Below, in pieces: positions 17,541-26,449 of a DNA stretch of 64,000 bases (position 1 is the first letter of the stretch; each line of letters opens with the position of its first letter). The DNA is taken from positions 88,125-152,124 of the forward strand of contig CAZODI010000002.1 in the NCBI GenBank assembly GCA_964578535.1. Direction: 5' to 3'. Both the position numbers and the translations under genes were made by a program. This DNA is from PHBD01 sp964578535 (lineage in GTDB: Bacteria; Desulfobacterota; Syntrophia; Syntrophales; PHBD01). The notes below the pieces were generated by a model. It was not told where the DNA came from. It did no database searches and was given only the letters and a program-made list of their open reading frames with translations.

Positions 17541-18737
17541 ATGGGTTCGAAACGTTTCTGGATGGTTCTTGGGATGGCGGCCTGCGCGGTGCTCCTCATG
17601 TCGGCACCCGGCCTGGCGGCCAAGCCGGGCTTCGACGACAAGGAGATCCGCATCGCCCAGTGGGGTCCCCAGACGGGACCCGCGGCCCCCTGGGGCAACG
17701 TGGCCCGGGGGAGCCGGCTGCTGTTCAATCTGGTCAATGAAGAGGGGGGGATTCACGGCCGGAAGATCAAGTACTTCATCCGCGACGACCAGTACAACCC
17801 GGCCCAGACCGTCGCCGTGGTCAAGGACGTGGTGGAGCGGGAGGGAATCTTCGCCTTCGTCGGAGGCACCTCCGGGGCGAGCGGACTGGCGGTCAAGGAT
17901 TACCTGGCGGCGAACAAGGTCGTCTGGGTCTCGCCGGCCACGAGCATCAAGGAATACGTGATGCCGGTAAATCCTTACATCTTCGCCCTGATGCCCCTCT
18001 ACGACGACGAGGCGAGCATCCTGACCAAATACGTGGTGGAGAAGCTGAAGATCCGGAAGATCGGCGTCCTCTACCAGAACGATCCCTACGGGAAGAACGG
18101 CCTCAACGGCGTGAAGCAGCGCCTGGCCCACCTGAAGATCGCCGCCGTGGCGGAGGTTCCCGTCGAGGCGGGCGAGAAGGACCTGGCGTCCCAGATCATG
18201 AGGTTCAAGAATGCCGGGGCCGAGGCGGTCTATCTCCAGGTAAACCCGACCTCGGCGGTCATCGCCCTCAAGACGGCCGCTGCCGTCGGCTTCAAGCCCC
18301 AGTGGGTGGCATCCTCCACCCTGTCGGACTATGCGCTGATGCACAAGATTTCCGGCGGCCTGTGGGAGGGAGTCATCACCGGCGCCTTCACCGAGCCCGT
18401 CGATTCGGCCCAGCCCCTGATGACGAAGTATCGCGAGGCGGCCCGGAGACTGGATCCGAAGGAGCGATGGGCCCTTTTCTATCTCGGGGGGATCGTCTTT
18501 GCCGAGCCTCTCGTGGATGCCCTGAAGCGGACCGGAAAGAACCTCAGCACGGAGGCGTTCCTCAGGGCTCTCAATTCGACAAAGAATTTCAAGGGAGTCG
18601 GCCCGACGATCACCTGGACGAAGACCCAGCACCAGGGGAGCGATTCCATCCAGATCTGGCAGTGCGGCTCCAAGGGCGCCCTGAAGGTCTTGCAGGGATG
18701 GACCGCCAACGATCTGGCCCGGTGGAAAAAGAAATGA
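17541..18737 (+). CDS. livK: ABC transporter substrate-binding protein (LivK family)
   Basis: A 398-aa periplasmic binding protein of the Leu/Ile/Val type. The signal peptide MGSKRFWMVLGMAACAVLLM ends near GLAA. IRIAQWGPQTGPAAPWG opens the mature protein, and FVGGTSGASGLAVKDYL, SPATSIKEYV and VLYQNDPYGKNG line the two-lobed ligand site. ATG 17541 was chosen for its AAGGAGGG SD; an in-frame ATG 18 bp earlier lacks one. The ligand is unknown. A strong hairpin after the stop probably keeps its mRNA more abundant than that of the ATPases. Confidence 0.94.
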   Translation: MGSKRFWMVLGMAACAVLLMSAPGLAAKPGFDDKEIRIAQWGPQTGPAAPWGNVARGSRLLFNLVNEEGGIHGRKIKYFIRDDQYNPAQTVAVVKDVVEREGIFAFVGGTSGASGLAVKDYLAANKVVWVSPATSIKEYVMPVNPYIFALMPLYDDEASILTKYVVEKLKIRKIGVLYQNDPYGKNGLNGVKQRLAHLKIAAVAEVPVEAGEKDLASQIMRFKNAGAEAVYLQVNPTSAVIALKTAAAVGFKPQWVASSTLSDYALMHKISGGLWEGVITGAFTEPVDSAQPLMTKYREAARRLDPKERWALFYLGGIVFAEPLVDALKRTGKNLSTEAFLRALNSTKNFKGVGPTITWTKTQHQGSDSIQIWQCGSKGALKVLQGWTANDLARWKKK

Positions 18738-18747
18738 TCCCGATGCC

Positions 18748-18769
18748 GGGGAAGGCTGCGGCCTTCCCC
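18748..18769 (+). terminator. Hairpin between binding-protein and ATPase genes
   Basis: A perfect 9-bp stem (GGGGAAGGC / GCCTTCCCC) with a TGCG tetraloop and no T-run. The position, right after livK, is typical of a 3'-stabilising or partial-termination hairpin. Confidence 0.6.
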
Positions 18770-18810
18770 GCATTCACAGTCCGGCCGGCGGAGCTGCCGG
18801 CGGCGGGAGC

Positions 18811-19593
18811 ATGAGCATGGACCACTTCCGCGTGGAAAACCTGTCCATCTCCTTCGGGGGCCTGAAGGCGGTTCACGACGTGAGCTTCCAGGTCGAGAAG
18901 AATCGGATCTTTTCGATCATCGGGCCCAACGGCTCGGGGAAGACCACCATCTTCAACCTGATCAGCGGCATCTATCGGCCCGACGGGGGAGGGGTGTTCC
19001 TGGAGGGCGAGAGCCTGACGGGGCTGTCGCCCGACCGCGTCGCCCGCCGGGGCGTAGCCCGGACTTTCCAGAACATTGAGCTCTTCTCCAACGCGAGCGT
19101 GATGGACAACCTCCTCCTGGGAAGGCACATCCACATGAAGACGGGGGTTTTCTCCGGGGCCTTTCTCTGGGGACGGCGGTCCCCGGCGGCCCGGGAGGAG
19201 ATCCGCAACCGGGAGGTGGTCGAGCGGATCATCGATTTCCTGGACCTGCAGTCCGTTCGGAACCTGCCGGTGGCAAGCCTTCCCTACGGCAAGCGGAAAC
19301 TCGTCGAACTGGGCAGGGCCCTGGCCCTCGAACCGCGGCTGCTTCTGCTGGACGAGCCCTCGGCGGGCATGAACACGGAAGAGAAGGAGGACCTGAACCT
19401 CTGGATCCGGGACATCCGTGAGGACTATGGGGTGACGATCCTCCTGATCGAGCACGACATGAACATGATCATGGGGATCTCCGACCGGATCCTGGCGGTC
19501 AATCAGGGACAGTCCATCATCGAGGGGACCCCGCAGGAGGTGCAGAGCCACCCGGAGGTGATCCGGGCGTATCTGGGGGAGGCCGATGCTTAG
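18811..19593 (+). CDS. livG: ABC transporter ATP-binding protein (LivG family)
   Basis: A 260-aa ATPase. Walker A is GPNGSGKT, the Q-loop region is ARTFQNIELF, and Walker B is LLLLDEPSAGM followed by the switch His in IEHDMNM. The signature is degenerate (SLPYGKRKLVELGRAL), as is normal for LivG. The insert HIHMKTGVF is also LivG-typical. It overlaps livF by 8 bp. It powers the LivM/LivH permease together with LivF. Confidence 0.95.
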   Translation: MSMDHFRVENLSISFGGLKAVHDVSFQVEKNRIFSIIGPNGSGKTTIFNLISGIYRPDGGGVFLEGESLTGLSPDRVARRGVARTFQNIELFSNASVMDNLLLGRHIHMKTGVFSGAFLWGRRSPAAREEIRNREVVERIIDFLDLQSVRNLPVASLPYGKRKLVELGRALALEPRLLLLDEPSAGMNTEEKEDLNLWIRDIREDYGVTILLIEHDMNMIMGISDRILAVNQGQSIIEGTPQEVQSHPEVIRAYLGEADA

Positions 19594-20368
19594 ACTCTCC
19601 AACGTCGAGACCTGGTATGATCTGATCCGGGCGCTTCACGGGATCTCCTTCGAGGTCCCGGAGGGGCAGATCGTGGCGCTCCTGGGATCCAACGGCGCGG
19701 GAAAATCGACGACCCTCAAGACGATCATGCGTCTTCTGTACGATCAGCGAAAAGAGCAGCCCGAGAAGGGGACCGTCGAATTCCGGGGGGTGCGCATCGA
19801 CCGGAAGAATCCCGACCAGATCGTCCGGATGGGGATCAGCTATGTTCCCGAGGGACGGGAGGTCTTCCCGGAGCTGACGGTGCGGGAAAACATCCTCATG
19901 GGGGCCTACACGAGGCGGGACGGTCCGGCGGTTCGGGAGGACATGGAGCGGATCCTGCAGCATTTCCCGGTGCTCCGTGAGCGGCGGGAACAGCAGGCGG
20001 GATACCTGAGTGGCGGAGAGCAGCAGATGCTGGCCATCGGGCGGGCCCTCATGAGCCGGCCGAAGCTTCTTATGCTGGACGAGCCGTCCCTGGGGCTGTC
20101 GCCGCTCCTGACAAGAGAGATCTTTCAAATCATCCGGGACGTCAACTTGCGGGAGGGAGTGACGATCCTGCTGGTGGAGCAGAACGTCCACATGGCCCTG
20201 AAGGTATCACAGTTCGCCTACCTGATGGAAAACGGGCGCATCGTCCGGGCGGACCGGCCCGAGATCCTCCGGGAGGATGAGGACGTCAAGGAGTTCTATC
20301 TCGGCGTAAACCGGGAGGCGTCGGTAAAGGGCTTCAAACGTTACCGGCGGAAGGTGAGGTTCCGATGA
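19586..20368 (+). CDS. livF: ABC transporter ATP-binding protein (LivF family)
   Basis: A 260-aa ATPase, partner of LivG. Walker A is GSNGAGKST, LivF's typical ISYVPEGREVFPELTVREN follows, the signature is LSGGEQQML and Walker B is LLMLDEPSLGLSP. An insert of about seven residues after the first helix (DQRKEQPEK) and a basic C-terminal tail (FKRYRRKVRFR) are slightly unusual. The stop overlaps the acyl-CoA synthetase start by 4 bp. Confidence 0.95.
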   Translation: MLRLSNVETWYDLIRALHGISFEVPEGQIVALLGSNGAGKSTTLKTIMRLLYDQRKEQPEKGTVEFRGVRIDRKNPDQIVRMGISYVPEGREVFPELTVRENILMGAYTRRDGPAVREDMERILQHFPVLRERREQQAGYLSGGEQQMLAIGRALMSRPKLLMLDEPSLGLSPLLTREIFQIIRDVNLREGVTILLVEQNVHMALKVSQFAYLMENGRIVRADRPEILREDEDVKEFYLGVNREASVKGFKRYRRKVRFR

Positions 20369-22185
20369 CCGGGAAGGCGGAAGGCGTCGTCAATACCCTT
20401 CCCAAGGCCCTGGCTTCCATCGCCGCGAAGCAGCCGGAGCGGACGGCGATGCGCCGCAAGGACCTGGGGATCTGGCGCGACATTTCCTGGGCCGGGTATC
20501 TTCGGCAGGTGAAGCGGACGGCCCTGGGGCTCTGCTCCCTCGGCGTCGGCCGGGGAGACCGGGTGGCAATCATCGGCGAGAACCGGCCGGAGTGGCTGTA
20601 CAGCGCCCTGGGGACTCTTGCCGCGGGCGGGACCTTTGTGGGGATCTATACGACCAATCCCGTCGCCGAGTGCGAGTACGTGGTGGCCCACTCGGAGTCC
20701 GTCGTCTACATCTGCGAAGACGAGGAACAGCTCGACAAGGCCCTGGCCTTCCGTGATCGGACTCCTCAGCTCAGGAAGCTCGTGGTGTGGAATATGGAGG
20801 GGCTCCGGCATTTCCATGATCCCATGCTGATGAGCTTCGACGACCTGCTCCGGGAGGGGGAGCGCCTGGACGCGGAGCAGCCGGACCTCTACGACCGGCT
20901 TGCCGGGGAAGGGAGCGGCGGGGACGTCGCGGGGATTATCTATACGTCCGGCACGACGGGACCCCCGAAAGGGGCCATGCTCTCCCATGAAGGATATCTG
21001 TGGGTCGGGAAGAAAGCCGGCGAGATCTGCCGTGCCGGGAAGGACGACGAGACCATTTCCTTTCTCCCGCTCAATCATGTCTACGAGCAGATCTTCGACC
21101 TGATGGTTCATCTGACCGTGGGGCACACGGTCAATTTCACGGAGAACACCGATACGGTCATGGCGGACATGCAGGAGGTGTCGCCGACCCTCTTCCACGC
21201 GGTGCCCCGCATCTGGGAAAAATACTACTCGGGCATCGTTCTGAAGATGGCCGATGCGACGCCCCTGAAGCGGGCCGCCTACGAGGCCGCCGTCCGGATC
21301 GGCTCGCGGTACAACGAGGAGCGCCTGGCGGGAAGGAGCCCGTCCTTCCCGATGCGGCTGGCCTATGGAGCAGCCTATTTCGCTGTGTTTCGGAAGCTGA
21401 AGGAGCGGCTGGGGTTTGACCGCGTCCGGCTCGGTTTTTCCGGAGCCGCCCCCATCTCGCACAACATCCTCAAGTATTTCCAAGGGATCGGCATCCCCAT
21501 CCGGGAAGGATACGGCATGACGGAGACCACGGGGATCACCCACATGTCCGACGAGCGACACTTCAAGCTGGGCACGGTGGGAAGGGCTCTCCCGGAAACG
21601 GAGGTGAGGCTCTCGGAGGACGGCGAGATCCTGGTGCGCCACCCTGGCATCTTCCTGGGCTACTGGCGGGACGACGACAACACGCGGGAGGCCCTGCGGG
21701 ACGGGTGGCTCCACACGGGGGATGTTGGGACCATCGACGACGAAGGCTATCTCCGGATCACCGACCGCAAGAAGGACCTGATCATCACAGCGGGGGGAAA
21801 GAACATCGCCCCGCAGTACATCGAGAACCTCCTGAAGTTTTCCCCCTACATCAACGATGCCGTGGTCATCGGCGACCGGCGCAACTACATCACCGCCCTG
21901 ATCGTCATCGACGAGGACAACGTGGTCAAGTATGCCCAGGATCAGAAGGTTCAATATACAACCTTTGCATCCCTGACCAGGACGGAAGAAGTCGTCGCCC
22001 TGGTCCAGCGGGAGATTGACCAGGTGAACGCCCAGGTCGCCCGCGTCGAAAACATCCGGAAGTTCAGAATCCTGGACAAGAAGCTCTATACCGAGGACGG
22101 AGAGGTGACGCCCACCATGAAGGTCAAGCGGAAGGCCATCAACGCGCAATTCGCCGAGCTCATTGAGTCCATGTACTCAGAATGA
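20365..22185 (+). CDS. fadD: AMP-forming long-chain acyl-CoA synthetase
   Basis: A 606-aa ATP-dependent acyl-CoA synthetase. The P-loop is YTSGTTGPPKGAMLSHEGY, the adenylate motif is GYGMTETTG, and the hinge region is GWLHTGDVGTIDDEGYLRITDRKKDLI, followed by the catalytic Lys region GGKNIAP. Length and the insert after the P-loop fit the FadD15/bubblegum-like long-chain group. It is translationally coupled to livF (ATGA), so activation to CoA is tied to the transport system. A fatty, cyclic or aromatic acid could be the substrate. Confidence 0.93.
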   Translation: MTGKAEGVVNTLPKALASIAAKQPERTAMRRKDLGIWRDISWAGYLRQVKRTALGLCSLGVGRGDRVAIIGENRPEWLYSALGTLAAGGTFVGIYTTNPVAECEYVVAHSESVVYICEDEEQLDKALAFRDRTPQLRKLVVWNMEGLRHFHDPMLMSFDDLLREGERLDAEQPDLYDRLAGEGSGGDVAGIIYTSGTTGPPKGAMLSHEGYLWVGKKAGEICRAGKDDETISFLPLNHVYEQIFDLMVHLTVGHTVNFTENTDTVMADMQEVSPTLFHAVPRIWEKYYSGIVLKMADATPLKRAAYEAAVRIGSRYNEERLAGRSPSFPMRLAYGAAYFAVFRKLKERLGFDRVRLGFSGAAPISHNILKYFQGIGIPIREGYGMTETTGITHMSDERHFKLGTVGRALPETEVRLSEDGEILVRHPGIFLGYWRDDDNTREALRDGWLHTGDVGTIDDEGYLRITDRKKDLIITAGGKNIAPQYIENLLKFSPYINDAVVIGDRRNYITALIVIDEDNVVKYAQDQKVQYTTFASLTRTEEVVALVQREIDQVNAQVARVENIRKFRILDKKLYTEDGEVTPTMKVKRKAINAQFAELIESMYSE

Positions 22186-22547
22186 AATCCCATTTTGTCC
22201 TTGCAGGATTCACTCGGGAAGGACCGGCATGCTTGCGGGAGCATCATGCATAAGTAATTGTAATCACTAAACGAAAAAATCTGTTGCCGGTTCGAATTAA
22301 TGGGTTGAAATTTCATGGCAAATCGGATACAGGGACACCGTTGTTCTTCCGCTGTCCGTAACGGTAATTCGATGGATCTCTCCGGAGAACCGCATCCATC
22401 CGTTGATTATTCAGTGGAATCCAAACCTTGGACAAGAGGTGACGTTGCCGTCCGGGTTTTGGAGGATCGGGACCACCGGGGAAAGTCTTTTTCGGTAGCA
22501 CCGCCTGTAATGCGTCTATTTTTTTCACCACGTGAGAGGAGGGTAAC
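22186..22547. other. Intergenic region upstream of the biotin-dependent module
   Basis: 362 bp. The middle (about 22240-22340) is more AT-rich than its surroundings and probably holds the promoter of the next operon; TTGAAA-17 bp-TACAGG near 22307-22335 is one weak candidate. A short frame at 22315-22572 is open but has no protein character or SD. AGAGGAGGG just before 22548 is the SD of the carboxyltransferase. Confidence 0.45.
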
Positions 22548-24221
22548 ATGGCAGAAGAGAAGAAAAAATTGACAAGGGCCGAGAGACTCGAGGCCGAAAG
22601 GGAAAAGAATCTGCAGCATTGGCTCGCGCAGGATGAGATCCTGTACAAGCACCGGGAGGAGGCCTACGACATCGGCGGTGCCGATCAGGTCGCGAGGCTC
22701 GCGAAGCAGAACAAGAAGCCCATGCGCGATCTCATCAAGCTGCTGATCGATCCCGGAACGGACTTCTTCGAGCTGGGGCTCGACGCCGGTTACGACATCG
22801 GCAAGAAGCGCCTCTACGGCGGGGAGATCTACGAGTCGGAAAAGCGCAGCCACATTCCCGGCGGCGGTGTCGTTACGGGCATCGGCACGGTCATGGGGAA
22901 GGACTGCATGATCTTCGCCAACGAAAACCGCTACGCCGCGGGCACCTATTTCCCCATCACCCTGAAGAAGCACATGCGGGCCCAGGCGATCGCCGAGCAG
23001 TGCGAGCTGCCCTGCGTCTACCTGACCGATTCGGGCGGCATCAACCTGCCCCTCCAGGTGGGCTGCTTCGCCGACGATGGCCACTTCGGAAGCATGTTCT
23101 ACAACATGTGCCGCATGTCCGCCAAGGGGATCCGGCAGTACACCCTCTCCACCGGCGGCAACACGGCGGGTGGCGCCTACATCGTCTACCTGGCCAGCGA
23201 ATCCATCATGATCGAGAAGATGGCCTATGCCTTCCTGGCGGGTCCCCCCATGGTCAAGTCGGCCATCGGCGAGACCGTTTCCATGGAAGACCTGGGTGGT
23301 GCCTATGTTCACACCCAGCATTCCGGCGGCTGCGATCACTTTGTCCGGACTCAGGAAGAAGGAGTCGCGAAGCTCCGGGCCATGATGGAGTTCGAACCGA
23401 CCTCGAAGCTCTACATCGACCGGCGGGAAACCCGGGAGCCGAAGTTCGATTTTAAGGAGATGATGCGCGGCACGCCGACGGACACGTACCAGTACATCAA
23501 CATCAAAGAGACGATCAAGTGCCTGGCCGACGACAGCTACTTCTATGAGTACAAGCCAACCTACGGCCCCGGCCGCGGCGATTCCATCATCGCCGGCAAG
23601 ATGTGGATGAAGGGGATCCCGGTCGGTGTCATCGCCTCCAACGCCAGCGGCGTCATTTACATCGATGCGGCCCGGAAGGCGACGGAGTGGATGATCCGCT
23701 GCGGCAACTCGAAGCTCCCCGTTCTCTTCCTCCAGGGCTCTCCCGGCTACATGGTAGGCAAGGCCGAGGAGTGGGGCGGCATCGGCAAGTACGGCTCCGA
23801 CATGGTCCGGGCCTGCACGTGCCTCGACACCCCGAAGGTCACCTACGTCATCGGTCCCGACCACGGCGCCGCCAACTACGGCATGTGCGGCCGGGCCTTC
23901 AAGCCCCGCTTCGCCTTCACGAACATGCGAGGCCGCACAACCGTCATGTCCGGCGAGACGGCGGGCTTCATCGTCGAGACGGTTCGTCGCAAGAACATCG
24001 TCGACAAGGGCGGAACGGTGAACGAGGAAGAAATGGCCGCCTTCCGCAAGATGATGCGCGACCGGTACGATGCAGAAGGCCATCCCTTCTACACGGGATC
24101 GCTCCTCTTCCACGACGGCGTGATCGCCTTCAGCGAGGCTCGGGACAAGATCACCCGCGCCTTCGAGGTCTCGCTGCGCGTTCCCGTCAAGAAGTCCGAC
24201 TGGGGCGACTTGAAGGTGTAA
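22548..24221 (+). CDS. Biotin-dependent acyl-CoA carboxyltransferase (glutaconyl-CoA decarboxylase alpha / methylcrotonyl-CoA carboxylase beta type)
   Basis: A 557-aa carboxyltransferase with the usual two crotonase-like halves. The N-half has GGGVVTGIGTVMGKDCMIFAN, YLTDSGGINLPLQ and STGGNTAGGAYIVYL; the C-half has GPGRGDSIIAGKMWMKGIPV, LFLQGSPGYMVG and GAANYGMCGRAFKPRF. The enzyme moves CO2 between an acyl-CoA and biotin. Next come a methylglutaconyl-CoA hydratase-like crotonase, an HMG-CoA-lyase-like enzyme and a separate biotin carrier, but no biotin carboxylase. That leaves decarboxylation or transcarboxylation, or a carboxylase subunit encoded elsewhere. Syntrophus-type organisms use glutaconyl-CoA decarboxylase in benzoate degradation. 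AGAGGAGGG precedes the ATG. Confidence 0.85.
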   Translation: MAEEKKKLTRAERLEAEREKNLQHWLAQDEILYKHREEAYDIGGADQVARLAKQNKKPMRDLIKLLIDPGTDFFELGLDAGYDIGKKRLYGGEIYESEKRSHIPGGGVVTGIGTVMGKDCMIFANENRYAAGTYFPITLKKHMRAQAIAEQCELPCVYLTDSGGINLPLQVGCFADDGHFGSMFYNMCRMSAKGIRQYTLSTGGNTAGGAYIVYLASESIMIEKMAYAFLAGPPMVKSAIGETVSMEDLGGAYVHTQHSGGCDHFVRTQEEGVAKLRAMMEFEPTSKLYIDRRETREPKFDFKEMMRGTPTDTYQYINIKETIKCLADDSYFYEYKPTYGPGRGDSIIAGKMWMKGIPVGVIASNASGVIYIDAARKATEWMIRCGNSKLPVLFLQGSPGYMVGKAEEWGGIGKYGSDMVRACTCLDTPKVTYVIGPDHGAANYGMCGRAFKPRFAFTNMRGRTTVMSGETAGFIVETVRRKNIVDKGGTVNEEEMAAFRKMMRDRYDAEGHPFYTGSLLFHDGVIAFSEARDKITRAFEVSLRVPVKKSDWGDLKV

Positions 24222-24252
24222 TCCCGATCCGGGAAGAAGGGAGGAGGAAAAC

Positions 24253-25053
24253 ATGTCGGACGTACTGCTGAAAGAAAGAACCGAAGATGGCATCCTGATT
24301 CTCACGCTGAATCGGCCCGATGCCATGAACTGCTTCAACTTCGATCTGCTGGCGGTGCTGGCGGACACAATCCGCGAAGCCAACTTCGATCTGGATCTGC
24401 GCTGCATCATCATCACCGGCTCCAAGGCCGGCGATGATCCCAAAAAGTGGTCCTTTTCCACGGGGGCCGACCTGAAAGAGCGACGGACCCTGACCCAGGA
24501 CCAGGTACGACGGTTCATCTTTACGATTCGCAACACCTTCACGGCAGTGGAGCAAGTCCGAATCCCCGTCATCGCGGCCATCAACGGCTTTGCCTTTGGC
24601 GGCGGCACCGAGCTGGCGCTGGCGTGTGACATCCGCATCGCATCGTCCAATGTCCTGATGGGGCTGACGGAAACCTCATTGGCCATCATTCCGGGAGCCG
24701 GTGGTACACAGCGGCTCCCCCGGATCGTGGGCATGGCGAAGGCAAAAGAACTGATCTTCACGGCCCGGCGGTTTGGTGCCCAGGCAGCCCTTGACATCGG
24801 GCTGGTGAGCAAGGTCGTGGAGCCCGACAAACTGATGGAAGCAGCCCTGGAACTGGCCAGGGAAATCGCCAAGAACGGCCCCATCGGGGTCGCCCAGGCG
24901 AAGTTCGCCATCAACTACGGCATGGAAGCCAGCCTGGGTGTAGCCCTGCCGCTGGAATCCAAGGCCTACGAAGTGACCATTCCCACGAAGGACCGGCTGG
25001 AAGCGCTGGCGGCCTTCGCGGAGAAGCGGAAACCCGTTTTCAAGGGCGAGTAA
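24253..25053 (+). CDS. Enoyl-CoA hydratase, methylglutaconyl-CoA hydratase-like
   Basis: A 266-aa crotonase. Both catalytic Glu are in place: one in FGGGTELALACDIR, one in GLTETSLAIIPGAGGTQRLP. FSTGADLKER and AKELIFTARRFGAQAALDIG are strikingly like the AUH/LiuC methylglutaconyl-CoA hydratases. The oxyanion-hole loop is normal. It starts 31 bp after the carboxyltransferase with GGGAGGAGG upstream. Ordinary short-chain enoyl-CoA hydratase activity cannot be excluded. Confidence 0.88.
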   Translation: MSDVLLKERTEDGILILTLNRPDAMNCFNFDLLAVLADTIREANFDLDLRCIIITGSKAGDDPKKWSFSTGADLKERRTLTQDQVRRFIFTIRNTFTAVEQVRIPVIAAINGFAFGGGTELALACDIRIASSNVLMGLTETSLAIIPGAGGTQRLPRIVGMAKAKELIFTARRFGAQAALDIGLVSKVVEPDKLMEAALELAREIAKNGPIGVAQAKFAINYGMEASLGVALPLESKAYEVTIPTKDRLEALAAFAEKRKPVFKGE

Positions 25054-25058
25054 TCCGC

Positions 25059-25111
25059 GGCCGGCGCCGTTCCGTTCCTCCGCTGCCGCCAAGGGGGGAA
25101 CGGCGGCGGCC
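25059..25111 (+). repeat. Intercistronic hairpin
   Basis: Arms 25059-25073 and 25097-25111 pair over 15 positions with one mismatch (23-nt loop), directly after the hydratase stop. There is no T-run. It probably sets the stability of the upstream or downstream mRNA segment. Confidence 0.55.
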
Positions 25112-25165
25112 GATTGGAACCCGCAAACCATCAACATTTCAATCTGAGGAGGAGGGTAGTTTTTT

Positions 25166-26356
25166 ATGGCGACAGAGTACGATTATTGGAAGATATTCCC
25201 CCGGATGCCCAAGAAGGTATCCATCGGGGACATCACGATCCGTGACGGATTCCAGCACGAGGAGAAGTTCATCTCCACGAAGGCGAAGATCTTCTACGGA
25301 CAGGAAATGATCCTGGCGGGCTGCCGGGAGTTGGAAGTGACCAACATGGCCGCCGGGACGACGCCCCAGTTCGTCGATGGCGCGGAGGTCATGAAGGCCA
25401 TGCGGAGCGACGAGTTCCGGAAGCGGGCCTCCCGGGTCGGCATTGACTTGGACAAGGACGTCTGCCTCACGGCCGTCACCATCCGCGAGCCTTCGGTGGA
25501 CCTGGCCATCAAGTGGAGAAAAGAAGGGTACGGTCCCGACCGGATCCTCATGATGGTCTCCACGGACCCGGAGCATCATTTCGCGAATTCAGGGACGACC
25601 TTGACCCATTACTGGCGCGAGGCGGAGCGCTGCATCCAGAAGGCCCGGGATGCCGGGATGAAGATGGTCGGCACCGTCAGCACCATCTGGGGGAGCCCCA
25701 TCAGCGGCGCCACGGAGTTGAAGGACGCCGTGGAGTTCACGAAGCGCTGGTTCCAGATCGGTGCCCATGACATCGAGCACGCCGACCACGACGGCTCCGC
25801 TAACGCGGCCGACGTGTACCGGTATTTCTCCATGGTCCTGGACGCAATGCCCAACCCGGAGGCCCATCTGTGCCACCTGCACGAAACGAAACGCATTGCC
25901 TCTTCGTCCGTCCTGGCGGCCCTGCAGGCGGGGATCACACGCTTCGAGGCAACCCTGGGCGGTCTGGGCGGCCAGCCGGCCAATTTCCTTGACGACTGCC
26001 CGATCCGGGGCACAGGCGAGTATTATTACGACGACCCGCGCTTCGTTGGTTTGGTCACCATGGAGGATCTCCTGGTCCAGATCGATGAGCTGGGGATCGA
26101 GCACGGCTACGACGTAGACCGCGTTCTGTGGCTGGGCCGGAAGATGGAGAAGACGGCGGGCCGGCGGCTCCGCTCCGAAGCCATCTACAATGGCCGGACA
26201 CAGAAGGCGGGTCATATGAAGTTCGCCCGTCCGGGCCTCAAGAAACTGATTGATAAACTGGGCGAGAAGCCGGGACAGCGGGTACCCACGGACTGGACAG
26301 CTGAGGCCGTTCTGCCGGAGAAGTGGGGACCGGCGGACCCGATCTGGAAGAAATAA
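25166..26356 (+). CDS. HMG-CoA lyase-like (HMGL-superfamily) enzyme lacking the usual catalytic Cys
   Basis: A 396-aa TIM-barrel protein of the HMGL/DRE-TIM family, longer than the roughly 300 residues of HMG-CoA lyases. The first strand reads ITIRDGFQHEE, keeping the Arg-Asp pair. CHLHETKRIASSSVLAAL carries the metal-binding His-x-His. The following block is FEATLGGLGGQPAN, whereas HMG-CoA lyases have Cys at the Gln position (GGLGGCP). About 90 extra C-terminal residues follow. GAGGAGGAGGG precedes the ATG. By position it should cleave or form a C-C bond in the product of the carboxyltransferase/hydratase pair, but the missing Cys makes classic HMG-CoA cleavage doubtful. Confidence 0.8.
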   Translation: MATEYDYWKIFPRMPKKVSIGDITIRDGFQHEEKFISTKAKIFYGQEMILAGCRELEVTNMAAGTTPQFVDGAEVMKAMRSDEFRKRASRVGIDLDKDVCLTAVTIREPSVDLAIKWRKEGYGPDRILMMVSTDPEHHFANSGTTLTHYWREAERCIQKARDAGMKMVGTVSTIWGSPISGATELKDAVEFTKRWFQIGAHDIEHADHDGSANAADVYRYFSMVLDAMPNPEAHLCHLHETKRIASSSVLAALQAGITRFEATLGGLGGQPANFLDDCPIRGTGEYYYDDPRFVGLVTMEDLLVQIDELGIEHGYDVDRVLWLGRKMEKTAGRRLRSEAIYNGRTQKAGHMKFARPGLKKLIDKLGEKPGQRVPTDWTAEAVLPEKWGPADPIWKK

Positions 26357-26374
26357 CCATCAACATTGCACTGG

Positions 26375-26403
26375 GAGAGGGGGGGCCTGGCGTTCCCCCT
26401 CTC
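26375..26403 (+). repeat. Intercistronic hairpin before the biotin carrier gene
   Basis: Arms GAGAGGGGG (26375-26383) and CCCCCTCTC (26395-26403), 11-nt loop, no T-run. It may adjust expression of the small carrier protein relative to the large enzymes. Confidence 0.5.
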
Positions 26404-26449
26404 ACCATAACGAAGTGGTCGCTATCAAATACGTTGAGGAGGTAATCCC

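Noticed and set aside
20341..22149. Long open frame antisense to the acyl-CoA synthetase
   Set aside because: It mirrors the codon structure of a clearly conserved gene, has no SD and no recognisable domain. The same applies to antisense frames at 57131-59566 (fadN), 22407-24914, 39103-40842 and 27781-29508.
22315..22572. Small plus-strand frame before the carboxyltransferase
   Set aside because: It has no SD, overlaps the real start region and has no protein-like pattern.
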